From NCBI RefSeq assembly GCF_000230975.2, contig NC_021172.1, forward strand, positions 434,001 through 498,000: a DNA stretch of 64,000 bases. The letters run 5' to 3'. The notes beneath the pieces were generated by a model that saw nothing but the letters and a program-made list of their open reading frames with translations, was not told the DNA's origin and did not search any database. Each line of letters begins with the position of its first letter. Within the stretch, counting starts at the first letter, position 1. This document shows positions 34,689 through 43,969 of the stretch, in pieces. The translations under genes were made by a program, and so were the position numbers. This stretch comes from Hyphomicrobium denitrificans 1NES1. Its GTDB lineage: Bacteria > Pseudomonadota > Alphaproteobacteria > Rhizobiales > Hyphomicrobiaceae.

Positions 34689-37325
34689 ATGATCGAACGT
34701 ATGGTTGCGGGCATCGTCGCCGCCGCGCTGCGTCTGCCGTGGCTGACAATCGTGCTTGGGGCTGCGCTTACTGTAGGCGCGATCTCCTACGTTGAGTCGC
34801 ACTTCGCCATCACGACAGACACGAGCCAGCTGATCTCGTCGGACCTCGATTGGCGACAGCGCGAGCAGCAGTTCGACGCCGCGTTTCCGCAACATAGCGA
34901 TACGATCGAGGTCGTCATCGACGGCACGACGCCGGAACTGGCCGAGTCGTCCGCGCGGAAGCTCTACACCGCTCTTTCCGCCAAGGTTCCGAAGCCCTTC
35001 GAAGCAGTTCACCGGCGCGAAGGCGGTGCGTTTTTCGACAAGAATGGCTTGCTTTACCTTTCGCTCGAAGAGGTCAAGCAAACGACGGAAAATCTGATCA
35101 AGGCGCAGCCGGTGCTCGCGACGATGGCCGCCGATCCGACTCTCAACGGCCTGGCGAAAGCGCTATCGTTCGTGCCCCAAGGCGTTGAAGCGGAGCGCGC
35201 GACGTGGGCCGATTATGAAAAGCCGCTGTCGGTGCTCGCCGGTTCCATCGACGATCTGGTCACGGGTAAGCCGTCAGTCTTTTCGTGGGATGAGTTGCTA
35301 ACGAATGAGAAACCGGCTTCGGCGGACCTGCGCCGCTTTCTCGAAGTGAAGCCGATTCTCGATTTCGGAGAGTTGCAACCCGGTGCGGAAGCGTCTGAGA
35401 TCATTCGAGAGACGGCGCGGCAGCTCGGTTTGACGCCGGATCACGGCGTGCGCGTCCGCCTGACCGGGTCTGTGCCTATGGCGGATGAAGAATTCGGGAC
35501 GGTCGCGGAGGGGCTGGTCGTCAATACGGCTCTCACCATTGCGGCCGTTCTCGTGATTTTGTGGTTAGCGCTCAGGTCGGGACGGATCATTTTCGCCGTC
35601 ATCGTCTCGCTGTTCGTAGGGCTGACGCTGACGGCAGCAGCGGGGCTCGCCATGGTCGGCGCCCTCAACCTGATCTCGGTCGCGTTCGCGGTGCTGTTCG
35701 TCGGCATCGGCGTCGATTTCGGCATTCAGTTTTCGGTCAGATACCGGCAAGAGCGGCACAATCTCGACGCGCTTCGCGAGGCTTTGGTTGCTGCGGGGCG
35801 GAACGCCGGAAAGCCGCTGGCGCTCGCCGCGGCAGCGACGACCGCCGGTTTCTATGCGTTTCTGCCGACAGCCTATCGCGGCGTCTCGGAGCTTGGTCTG
35901 ATCGCCGGCAGTGGCATGATCATCGCATTTCTAACGAGCATTACGCTGCTGCCGGCGCTGCTCGTCTTGCTCAATCCGCCGGGGGAGCCGGACGAGGTCG
36001 GCTATCGCGCGCTGGCGCCCGTCGATCGTTTCATGGCGCGGCACAGAATCGCGATTCTGACCGTCACCGCGATCTCAGTGGCCGCCGGGCTGCCGCTGTT
36101 GCAGCGTCTGACGTTCGATTTCAATCCGATCAACCTCAGGAGCGACAAGGTCGAGTCGGTCGCGACGTTCAACGACCTGATGAAAGACCCTGCGACCGCT
36201 CCAAACACGATCGACATCCTGACGCCATCGCTTGGCGACGCGAAGGCGCTCGCTGCAAAAATCGAGCAGTTGCCCGAAGTCTCGCGCGTGGTGACGCTCG
36301 CGAGCTTCGTACCCGACCAGCAGCCGGAAAAGCTTGCGGTCATTCGGGATGCTGCGAATCTGCTCGGACCTTCTCTCGACACGCCGGATGAGCGCAAGCG
36401 GCCGACCGACGAGGAGACGAAGGCGACGCTCAAGGAGGCGGCGTCGGGATTTGCCGATGCTGCAAAGAAGGGCGGCGGATCGCCGATCGCGGCGCGCATG
36501 GCGGACGTGCTCGGCAGGCTCGCGGATGCAACGCCGGATCAGCGTTCAAAGGTCGAGAGCGCCTTGATGGATGGCTTCAAGCTGCGGCTTACGCAAATTC
36601 GCGCGGCGCTGGGAGCCGAGCCCGTGACGCTGGAAAAGCTGCCGCAGGATATCGTTTCCGACTGGACGACCAAGGACGGCCGGGCGCGCATTCAGGTCGC
36701 TCCCGCGGGCGACGGGAACGACAACGCCAATTTGCGGCGTTTCGCGACGGCCGTGCTTGCCGTGGCGCCGGGTGCGACGGGCGTTCCGATCCTCATCCAG
36801 GAATCCGCAAAGACGGTTGTCTCGGCTTTCATTCAGGCCGGCGCGCTGGCGCTGATCTCAATCACGCTGATCCTGTTCGTGGCTCTGCGACGGGTGAGCG
36901 ACGTGCTGCTGACGCTCGTTCCGCTCTTGCTTGCGGGCGTCGTGACGCTTGAGCTGTGTGTTTTGATCGGATTGCCACTCAACTTCGCCAATATCATCGC
37001 GCTGCCGGTGCTTCTCGGCGTCGGCGTCGCGTTCAAGATCTATTACGTGCTCGCGTGGCGAGAGGGCGAGACGAGCTTGCTTGCGTCGGCTCTGACGCGC
37101 GCCGTCATTTTCAGCGCCATGACGACGGCGGTAGCGTTCGGAAGCCTGTTCTTCTCAAGCCATCCGGGGACGTCGAGCATGGGCGAATTGCTCGCGCTGT
37201 CGCTCGTGACGACGCTCGCCGCAGCGGTGTTGTTCCAGCCCATTCTGATGGGTCCGCCGCGGAACGAAAAAAAGCCGGAGCAAGTTAGCCCGGCTTCTTC
37301 GACTGAACTCAGTGAAAGTCTTTAG
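34689..37325 (+). CDS. hpnN: HpnN, RND-superfamily hopanoid transporter
   Basis: 878 residues in the RND/MMPL arrangement. Helix 1 is at about 15-35, a large periplasmic loop follows (about 40-270), then five helices including FAVLFVGIGVDFGIQFSVRYRQE, a second loop (about 460-690) and a second five-helix bundle with LPVLLGVGVAFKIYYVLAWREGE. HpnN is required for moving hopanoids to the outer membrane in Rhodopseudomonas. The stop TAG interlocks with the stop of hpnJ on the other strand. Confidence 0.93.
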   Translation: MIERMVAGIVAAALRLPWLTIVLGAALTVGAISYVESHFAITTDTSQLISSDLDWRQREQQFDAAFPQHSDTIEVVIDGTTPELAESSARKLYTALSAKVPKPFEAVHRREGGAFFDKNGLLYLSLEEVKQTTENLIKAQPVLATMAADPTLNGLAKALSFVPQGVEAERATWADYEKPLSVLAGSIDDLVTGKPSVFSWDELLTNEKPASADLRRFLEVKPILDFGELQPGAEASEIIRETARQLGLTPDHGVRVRLTGSVPMADEEFGTVAEGLVVNTALTIAAVLVILWLALRSGRIIFAVIVSLFVGLTLTAAAGLAMVGALNLISVAFAVLFVGIGVDFGIQFSVRYRQERHNLDALREALVAAGRNAGKPLALAAAATTAGFYAFLPTAYRGVSELGLIAGSGMIIAFLTSITLLPALLVLLNPPGEPDEVGYRALAPVDRFMARHRIAILTVTAISVAAGLPLLQRLTFDFNPINLRSDKVESVATFNDLMKDPATAPNTIDILTPSLGDAKALAAKIEQLPEVSRVVTLASFVPDQQPEKLAVIRDAANLLGPSLDTPDERKRPTDEETKATLKEAASGFADAAKKGGGSPIAARMADVLGRLADATPDQRSKVESALMDGFKLRLTQIRAALGAEPVTLEKLPQDIVSDWTTKDGRARIQVAPAGDGNDNANLRRFATAVLAVAPGATGVPILIQESAKTVVSAFIQAGALALISITLILFVALRRVSDVLLTLVPLLLAGVVTLELCVLIGLPLNFANIIALPVLLGVGVAFKIYYVLAWREGETSLLASALTRAVIFSAMTTAVAFGSLFFSSHPGTSSMGELLALSLVTTLAAAVLFQPILMGPPRNEKKPEQVSPASSTELSESL

Positions 37326-38740
37326 GCTTCTTCGCGGTTGCGCAGGAACTGGAAGAATTCGACACCCTCGCGCAGGCGTCGCTTCATCATCTCGGGCGAC
37401 GTAATCATCTCGCCGACGATGGAAGCAATCTTCGACGGGCGGAAATAGAACTTCTTGTAGAAGTCTTCGACCGAATTGAAGATTTCCGTGTGGCCGAGGT
37501 GAGGATAGTTGAGTGGCGCGATCTGCGTGCCGCCTTCGGTCAAGAGATCGGTTTCCTCGGCGAACCAGCCGTTTTCTTTCGCCTGATTGTAGAGGAACGT
37601 GCCCGGATAGGGCGCGGCGAGGGACACCTGGATCGTGTGCGGGTTCACTTCCTTGGCGAACTCCAGCGTTTCCTGGATCGTCTCGCGCGTCTCTCCGGGA
37701 AGGCCCAAAATAAACGTGCCGTGGATGACGATGCCGAGTTCGCGGCAATCCTTCGAGAAGCGCTTGGCGACGTCGACCAGCAGGCCCTTCTTGATGTTGT
37801 GAAGGATTTTCTGATTGCCCGATTCATAGCCGACGAGCAGCAGCCGCAGGCCGTTGTCCTTCAGGATCTCGAGCGTCTTGCGCGGGACGTTGGCCTTGGC
37901 ATTGCACGACCAGACGACGCCGAGCTTGCCGAGTTCCTTGGCCAGTGCCTCGACGCGCGGAATGTTGTCGGTCAGCGTATCGTCGTCGAAGAAGATCTCC
38001 TTGACCTGCGGAAATTCGCGCTGGACGTATTTCACTTCCTCAATGACGTGCTCGATCGAGCGGACGCGATAATTGTGGCCGCCGACGGTTTGCGGCCACA
38101 GGCAGAACGTGCAGCGCGATTTGCAGCCGCGGCCGGTATAGAACGAAATGTAGGGGTGCTTGAGATAGCCGCCGAAGTATTTGTTGATGTCGAGGTCGCG
38201 TTTGTAGACCGGCGTCACGAAGGGCAGCAGGTCCATGTTGTGCAGGACCTCGCGATCGTCGTTGCGGACGACGACACCTTCCTTGTTGCGGTAGGTGATG
38301 CCTTTGACGTTGGCCCAGTCGCGGCCGTCGGCGATTTCCTTGATGGTGAAATCAAATTCGTTGCGGGCGACGAAATCGATCGCCGACGTTTCCGTGAATG
38401 CCTTTTCGGGTTCGACCGCAACCTTGGCGCCGATGAAGCCAACCTTTGCAGTCGGGTTGACGTCCTTGATCATCTCGGCCGTCTTGATGTCCTGGCGGAA
38501 GGACGGCGTCGAGGTGTGAAGCACGATCAGGTCTTTGCCGCGGATATCGCCCTCGATGTCCTTGAAGGAGAGATCATGCGGTGGCGCGTCGATCAGCTTC
38601 GAGCCTTCGACGAGCGCGGCCGGTTGCGCGAGCCATGTCGGATACCAGAACGAGCGCACCTCGCGCTTCATCTGATAGCGCGCGCCCGCACCACCATCGT
38701 AGCCGTCGAAAGAAGGAGCTTGCAAAAAGAGCGTGCGCAT
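37322..38740 (-). CDS. hpnJ: HpnJ, radical SAM enzyme of hopanoid cyclitol formation
   Basis: 472 residues. The N-terminal cobalamin-binding-like domain (MRTLFLQAPSFDGYDGG through about 140) precedes the radical SAM cluster GCKSRCTFC (C206, C210, C213) and EIFFDDDTLTDN. HpnJ contracts the glucosamine ring on bacteriohopanetetrol to form the cyclitol ether head group. Read together with hpnI, which lies 11 bases upstream. Confidence 0.95.
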   Translation of the reverse strand: MRTLFLQAPSFDGYDGGAGARYQMKREVRSFWYPTWLAQPAALVEGSKLIDAPPHDLSFKDIEGDIRGKDLIVLHTSTPSFRQDIKTAEMIKDVNPTAKVGFIGAKVAVEPEKAFTETSAIDFVARNEFDFTIKEIADGRDWANVKGITYRNKEGVVVRNDDREVLHNMDLLPFVTPVYKRDLDINKYFGGYLKHPYISFYTGRGCKSRCTFCLWPQTVGGHNYRVRSIEHVIEEVKYVQREFPQVKEIFFDDDTLTDNIPRVEALAKELGKLGVVWSCNAKANVPRKTLEILKDNGLRLLLVGYESGNQKILHNIKKGLLVDVAKRFSKDCRELGIVIHGTFILGLPGETRETIQETLEFAKEVNPHTIQVSLAAPYPGTFLYNQAKENGWFAEETDLLTEGGTQIAPLNYPHLGHTEIFNSVEDFYKKFYFRPSKIASIVGEMITSPEMMKRRLREGVEFFQFLRNREEA

Positions 38741-38751
38741 ATCGGCGCCTT

Positions 38752-39885
38752 TCAGAGCGGCGTGACGGACCCATCAGATTCGACGCTGTAGCGGCGGCCC
38801 CGCCAGCTGACGGCGCCGGGCACGAAACTCGCGACGAACACTGCGAAACTCACGAGATCTCGCAAAGGGCTGAGCCAGAGCGAACGTTTGCCCCCGCCCG
38901 GCAATCGCTCAACTTGTATCGGAACGAAAAGGCGCGACGCAAGCGTTGCGGCAAGGATCATCACGGCTATTGCGCTGAAGCCACTCAGCGGCAGCGCGGC
39001 CAGCGCGAAGGGGAGCGGGTGAGTGACGATAGAACCCACATAGCCCATTGGATCGACGAGGCGAATCGTGCGCGCCCAGCGAAGCTCGTGGGAAATGAGT
39101 TCCGTAAACGATGCGTCGGAAAAGGTGTGCCCGATGGTGAACGGAGGTATCGCGACTTTAAGCCCGAGTCGGCGCACTGCCTCTCCCATTTCATAATCGT
39201 CAGCGAGAGCATCCGCGAAAGCTTCAAAGCCGCCGATGCGCCGAAGCGTTTCACGTCGCAGCGCGATCGTCGATCCGAAGCAAGGGTGCGCGAGCCCGAA
39301 TTGCAGCCCGACGAGGACGTTTGGGAGAAAATGCTGATCGACGGCGGCAGCCGCAAGGCGCGACCAGAATCCTCCGGCGGCACTGCCACGATAGAGGCAA
39401 GTGACGAGACCAACCCCGGGTTGTTGCAAAGCGGCGACGACATCGCTCACATAGTCCGGTCTCACACTCATGTCGCTGTCGCTCAGGATCAAAATATCGC
39501 ACGACGTTTCGGACATCATATTAAGAATATTTGATATTTTTGGATTTCTGGCATTCGGTTTTGAGCCGATCGCGAGGCGGATGTCGCGGTTTGGAAACTG
39601 CGCGCGGAGGTTTTGGACGAAGAGTATTGCCGGATCGTGCGGGTCTTGGACGCCGCAAACGACCTGGATATCCGCCGCGTAGTTCTGGGCGCAAAATGAT
39701 TCGAGATTTGGAGCCAGGGCAGCCTCCGCGCCGTGAAGCGGCTTCAGGAGCGTGACGTCTTCCGGATTTTGAAGCAGGGCCTTTGAGCCGGCCGCAAAGC
39801 GCGCGACGAGGGTGGCTGCCAGCAGAGCATAAGCGCTACCGATAATCGCAATGAGGGTGCAAACAAGCCACAGACAGGACGTCAT
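38752..39885 (-). CDS. hpnI: HpnI, hopanoid N-acetylglucosaminyltransferase
   Basis: About 377 residues from ATG 39885 (GTG 39933 possible). Begins with a membrane helix (LWLVCTLIAIIGSAYALLAAT) and carries a ceramide-glucosyltransferase-like GT2/GT21 domain with LLKPLHGAEAALAPN, LILSDSDMSV (DxD), FADALADDYEMG and HELRWARTIR. C-terminal helices follow. It makes N-acetylglucosaminyl-BHT, the substrate for HpnK and HpnJ. The assignment to HpnI rather than the paralog at 44990-46198 rests on adjacency to hpnJ. Confidence 0.85.
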   Translation of the reverse strand: MTSCLWLVCTLIAIIGSAYALLAATLVARFAAGSKALLQNPEDVTLLKPLHGAEAALAPNLESFCAQNYAADIQVVCGVQDPHDPAILFVQNLRAQFPNRDIRLAIGSKPNARNPKISNILNMMSETSCDILILSDSDMSVRPDYVSDVVAALQQPGVGLVTCLYRGSAAGGFWSRLAAAAVDQHFLPNVLVGLQFGLAHPCFGSTIALRRETLRRIGGFEAFADALADDYEMGEAVRRLGLKVAIPPFTIGHTFSDASFTELISHELRWARTIRLVDPMGYVGSIVTHPLPFALAALPLSGFSAIAVMILAATLASRLFVPIQVERLPGGGKRSLWLSPLRDLVSFAVFVASFVPGAVSWRGRRYSVESDGSVTPL

Positions 39886-40018
39886 TCCGACGCTACTTTC
39901 TGATTTATCAAGGGGAAGCTCTGCCAGTATCACCTGTTAAGGGTAGCTTCTGATTCGGAGCTGCGCTAAACCTCAGGATGCCTGACAGGCGGGGGCCTGC
40001 AAGGGGGAATATCGAGAC

Positions 40019-40972
40019 GTGAAGTCAAGCGCCATCCTCAGTTGGGTCGGCTGCATATTCGTTGGCGTAGCGCTTTCCGGCTGCGCCAGCACGGGTGCGT
40101 CTGTGCCGTCTCCCGACTATCTGGCGTCCGCGGAAAAGGACGACTTGCCGAAGACGATCGCTGACCCTAACGAGAAGTTCAATCGCTCGGTCTTCGAAAG
40201 CAATCAGGACTTCAATCACTCGGTCCTCTATCCCGCCGCGAAAGCCTATAATGAGAACGTGCCGGAAGAGGTTCGCGATCGCCTGGATGCGTTCACGACG
40301 AACCTCAACGAGCCGATGGTGTTCGTAAATGACGTCCTGCAACTTCGGCCTGCGGCCGCAGCTACGACCCTAGGGCGGTTCGCTCTCAATACGACGCTCG
40401 GGCTCGGCGGGCTTTTCGACGTTGCGACAGCCCAGGGCTTGAGCAAGCAGTCGGGCGATTTCGGCCAGACGATGTACATCTGGGGCTATCGCGACAGCAG
40501 CTATCTCGTGCTTCCGGTTATCGGGCCGACAAATGTGCGTGATGCCATCGGCACCGGCGTCGAGTTCGCGGCGCAGCTTCCGGCAGCGGCGCTGATTCCG
40601 ACGAAGTTAGCAACGCTGGCGAGCCGCGTGGATCTCGCTGGCACGGTGGCAAGTCCTCTGACGAACCTTAGCAAAGCCGAGGACATGCAGACGCTCGAGG
40701 ATAGCTCGGTCGATTTCTATTCGATGCTCAGAAGCGTTACGGACCAGAAGCGGCAAGCCGAGCTTCAGGAAGCACTGAATACGAGCGCGCTGACGAGCAC
40801 GCCTCCGCCGCCCGATCCGAATGCGATTGAGCCGGTCATGACATTGGTTTCATCGCCGACTATGCTTGAGAGCCGTCAGATGACCGACGTGCCGAAGATG
40901 CAGTCGGCCAGGCCGCGCACCGTCGTGATCGTGGGACCGCCGAAGACGGAAGATCCGACTGCCGTACGTTGA
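40019..40972 (+). CDS. MlaA/VacJ family outer-membrane lipoprotein
   Basis: 317 residues starting with GTG. A lipobox ALSGC is at about residues 18-22. The MlaA body shows DPNEKFNRSVFESNQDFNHSV, LNEPMVFVNDVLQLRP, FALNTTLGLGGLFDVA and SGDFGQTMYIWGYRDSSYLVLPVIGPTNVRDA. A Pro-rich C-terminal tail follows. MlaA forms a channel for retrograde phospholipid removal from the outer leaflet. Here it is flanked by hpnI and hpnM, suggesting a hopanoid-related lipid shuttle (inference). Other Mla genes are not in the window. Confidence 0.92.
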   Translation: MKSSAILSWVGCIFVGVALSGCASTGASVPSPDYLASAEKDDLPKTIADPNEKFNRSVFESNQDFNHSVLYPAAKAYNENVPEEVRDRLDAFTTNLNEPMVFVNDVLQLRPAAAATTLGRFALNTTLGLGGLFDVATAQGLSKQSGDFGQTMYIWGYRDSSYLVLPVIGPTNVRDAIGTGVEFAAQLPAAALIPTKLATLASRVDLAGTVASPLTNLSKAEDMQTLEDSSVDFYSMLRSVTDQKRQAELQEALNTSALTSTPPPPDPNAIEPVMTLVSSPTMLESRQMTDVPKMQSARPRTVVIVGPPKTEDPTAVR

Positions 40973-41053
40973 AGAGCCGGTCGCTCATCGACGATTTCAT
41001 CATCGTATCGACGTGATTTGAGGCTGTTGCCGGGTCGGAAACGTGCGGCGCGA

Positions 41054-41077
41054 TGATCCGGTGCTTTTCGCGGATCA
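41054..41077. terminator. Hairpin 1 between mlaA-like gene and hpnM
   Basis: TGATCCG (41054-41060) and CGGATCA (41071-41077) form a perfect seven-base stem around GTGCTTTTCG. Confidence 0.5.
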
Positions 41078-41091
41078 GCCTTCCGAAAGAG

Positions 41092-41132
41092 AGACGTCAT
41101 GGCTGGCGCTACCAACTACAGCCATGACGTCT
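41092..41132. terminator. Strong bidirectional hairpin between convergent mlaA-like gene and hpnM
   Basis: Perfect 14-base arms AGACGTCATGGCTG (41092-41105) and CAGCCATGACGTCT (41119-41132) with a 13-base loop. It sits 119 bases after the mlaA-type stop and 22 bases after the hpnM stop. No T-tract follows closely, so it may stabilise 3' ends as much as terminate. Confidence 0.65.
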
Positions 41133-41154
41133 AAGCGAAGCGACCTAGTTACTC

Positions 41155-41784
41155 TCAACTGCCCGATAGAAGCCTGTCACCCTGTTTTCGCAGCGAGGCG
41201 ATCAGGGCGTCCGGCCCCCCGGACTTCAATATCGATGTAAATTCCGCCCGGCGGCTTGCAAGCTCACTGATTGTCCCGTCGAGGTAGACATCCACCACCC
41301 TCCACTCGGGCCCGGATTTCCGCATCAGATAATTGATCGGGACCGGCTTGCCGTTGCTTTGGACGATCTGGGTCTTGACCATCTTATCGGTTGCCCGATC
41401 GGTGACCTCAGTAATCTTGAAGGCTTCGCCTGAAAAGCCGTCGAAACGCTTTGCGTACGTGGCAATCATCATGCGCGAGAAAGCGTCAGTCAACGCGGCT
41501 TTCTGCGCAGGTTGCAGCGCTTCCCAATCCGGCCCGACTGCCATGCGCGTCATCGAGGCAATGTCATATGTTTTCGAGAGAACCGGTGCGAGTGCATCGT
41601 AGCGGCCCTGAACGCCGAGGGCCTGCGCCTGCTTCATCGTTGCAAGAAGTTGAGCGTTCAGTCCGTCGATCACATCCGGCGCGTCGGCTGCCCACGACGA
41701 TGCGGCGCCTGGAACGCAGACTCCAGCGAACAGCAAACTGCGTAAAATCACGCTGATGACAAGTGACTTTCTAGTCGGGGCCAT
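41155..41784 (-). CDS. hpnM: HpnM, MlaC/Ttg2D-like periplasmic lipid-binding protein
   Basis: 209 residues from ATG 41784, which has an excellent AAGGAGG site. Signal peptide (LVISVILRSLLFAGVCVPGAASSWA). The mature part is MlaC-like: LNAQLLATMKQA, YDIASMTRMAVGPDWEALQPAQKAALTDAFSRMMIATYAKRF, then VPINYLMRKSGPEWRVVDVYLDG. It would carry lipid through the periplasm. Read opposite to both neighbours. Confidence 0.9.
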   Translation of the reverse strand: MAPTRKSLVISVILRSLLFAGVCVPGAASSWAADAPDVIDGLNAQLLATMKQAQALGVQGRYDALAPVLSKTYDIASMTRMAVGPDWEALQPAQKAALTDAFSRMMIATYAKRFDGFSGEAFKITEVTDRATDKMVKTQIVQSNGKPVPINYLMRKSGPEWRVVDVYLDGTISELASRRAEFTSILKSGGPDALIASLRKQGDRLLSGS

Positions 41785-42025
41785 CGGCCGCCTCCTTCGT
41801 ATTGCGTTTTCCAACAGAAAGGCCGTATTCGAAGCCGCGCATCGCGTAATCGAGCAGAATGGCCTTAATTTGCCCATGTTGTTACAGGTGTTTGCCAGTT
41901 GTGAGGCTCGGTTGCAACACTTCCCCGCAGAGTCCCGCACGAGCGGCATCATCCATTTTTTGAGCCGCTCCGAGGGTCCATAATTTATGCGGCGAAGGCT
42001 CTAAAGCATTTGGGGGGATGTCGGT

Positions 42026-43969
42026 ATGGATGCGGTCGTAAATCGGTCATCCAAAACGCCCCTTCTCGACAGGGTCAATACTCCGGACGATCTCCGGAAG
42101 TTGACGGAATCCGATTTGCCGCAACTCGCTGCGGAGCTCCGTACTGAGACAATCGATGCGGTGTCGGTGACTGGCGGACATCTCGGTGCCGGTCTTGGAG
42201 TCGTCGAATTGACGGTGGCTCTGCATTATCTTTTCGACACACCGCGCGACAGGCTTATCTGGGACGTCAGCCATCAGACGTATCCTCATAAAATTCTGAC
42301 CGCCCGTCGCGATCGTATCCGAACGCTGCGGCAAGCAAACGGCCTCTCCGGTTTCACGAAGCGCACGGAGAGTGAATACGATCCGTTCGGCGCAGCGCAT
42401 TCCTCGACGTCGATTTCTGCCGGTCTCGGCATGGCCGTCGCGCGCGACATGAGCGGCGGCGACAACAACGTCGTCTGTGTCATCGGTGACGGCGCAATGA
42501 GCGCCGGCATGGCGTATGAAGCCCTGAACAACGCGGGCGCACGCAACGAACGGCTGATTGTCGTTCTCAACGACAACGACATGTCGATCGCACCGCCGAC
42601 CGGCGCGCTCTCATCCTATCTGGCGCGCACGACATCGAGTGCGTCCTATTTCAAAGTTCGCGACATCGCCAAGCAGCTTGCGCAGCGCCTGCCGAAGAGC
42701 TGGGAACGTCGCGCAGCGCGTATGGAAGAATATACGCGCAATTTGTGGCAGGGCGGGGCGTGGTTCGAAGAGCTGGGGTTCTACTATGTCGGTCCGATCG
42801 ACGGACACGACCTGGGCCAGTTGCTGCCTGTGCTGAAGAACGTCCGGGACGCCAAGCACGGGCCGATCCTCGTTCACGTCATGACGAAGAAGGGCAAAGG
42901 GTACGCGCCCGCCGAAGCCTCGCCCGACAAATATCACGGCGTCGCGAAATTCAATGTGGTCACGGGTGTGCAGGTGAAGCCGCAAGCGGCAGCGCCATCC
43001 TATACGCGGGTTTTTGCGGACAGCCTCATTCAGGAAGCCAAAAAGGATCCGAAGATCGTCGCGATCACGGCGGCGATGCCGGACGGCACCGGGCTTGACG
43101 TCTTCGGCCGCGAATTTCCCGATCGTACGTTCGACGTGGGGATCGCCGAGCAGCACGCCGTGACCTTTGCCGCCGGGTTGGCGACGGAAGGCATGAAGCC
43201 CTTTGCTGCGATCTATTCGACGTTCCTGCAGCGCGGCTACGATCAGGTCGTGCACGACGTGGCGATTCAGAGCCTGCCGGTACGGTTCGCAATCGACCGC
43301 GCCGGATTCGTCGGGGCCGATGGCGCGACGCATGCCGGCTCGTTCGATCTCGCTTACCTCGGTTGCCTGCCGAACTTCGTTATCATGGCGGCGGCGGATG
43401 AAGCCGAGCTGAAGCACATGGTGGCGACGGCCGTTTCAATAGATGATCGTCCGTCGGCGTTCCGGTATCCGCGCGGGGAGGGCACCGGCGTCGCGATGCC
43501 TGAGGTCGGCGAAGTTCTTCCGATCGGCAAGGGCCGCATCCTACGCGAGGGTTCGACCGTTGCGCTGCTTTCGATCGGTACACGACTCGGCGAAGCCATG
43601 AAGGCGGCCGATCAACTCGCCGCACTCGGTCTCTCGACGACCGTCGCCGATGCCCGCTTCATGAAGCCGCTCGATACGGACCTCATCCGGCAATTGGCGC
43701 AAAATCACGAGGTTCTCGTCACCATTGAGGAAGGGTCGGTCGGCGGGTTCGGCAGTCATGTGCTGCAGTATCTGGCCGACAACGGTCTGCTCGAACACGG
43801 TCTTAAGGTGCGCGCGAAGGTCATGCCGGATTGCTTCGTCGATCAGGACAAGCCCGAGGCGATGTATCAGAAGGCAGGGCTATCGGCTGGCGGCATTGTC
43901 GAAACCGTTCGCGATGCGCTGCAACTCGACAAAGCGGCAAGCACGCGTGAGCATCGAGTCCGCGGTTAG
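42026..43969 (+). CDS. dxs: 1-deoxy-D-xylulose-5-phosphate synthase
   Basis: 647 residues. Key DXS regions are [40 protein letters not shown], the TPP motif [18 protein letters not shown], the central [15 protein letters not shown], and [15 protein letters not shown] (catalytic Glu region). The TPP-dependent enzyme condenses pyruvate with glyceraldehyde-3-phosphate, the first step of the MEP pathway. Its TAG is interlocked with the stop of hpnL on the opposite strand. Confidence 0.97.
   Translation: MDAVVNRSSKTPLLDRVNTPDDLRKLTESDLPQLAAELRTETIDAVSVTGGHLGAGLGVVELTVALHYLFDTPRDRLIWDVSHQTYPHKILTARRDRIRTLRQANGLSGFTKRTESEYDPFGAAHSSTSISAGLGMAVARDMSGGDNNVVCVIGDGAMSAGMAYEALNNAGARNERLIVVLNDNDMSIAPPTGALSSYLARTTSSASYFKVRDIAKQLAQRLPKSWERRAARMEEYTRNLWQGGAWFEELGFYYVGPIDGHDLGQLLPVLKNVRDAKHGPILVHVMTKKGKGYAPAEASPDKYHGVAKFNVVTGVQVKPQAAAPSYTRVFADSLIQEAKKDPKIVAITAAMPDGTGLDVFGREFPDRTFDVGIAEQHAVTFAAGLATEGMKPFAAIYSTFLQRGYDQVVHDVAIQSLPVRFAIDRAGFVGADGATHAGSFDLAYLGCLPNFVIMAAADEAELKHMVATAVSIDDRPSAFRYPRGEGTGVAMPEVGEVLPIGKGRILREGSTVALLSIGTRLGEAMKAADQLAALGLSTTVADARFMKPLDTDLIRQLAQNHEVLVTIEEGSVGGFGSHVLQYLADNGLLEHGLKVRAKVMPDCFVDQDKPEAMYQKAGLSAGGIVETVRDALQLDKAASTREHRVRG

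Noticed and set aside
37490..38791. A 433-codon plus-strand ORF opposite hpnJ
   Set aside because: Shadow of hpnJ in a GC-rich genome; low-complexity translation and no ribosome site.
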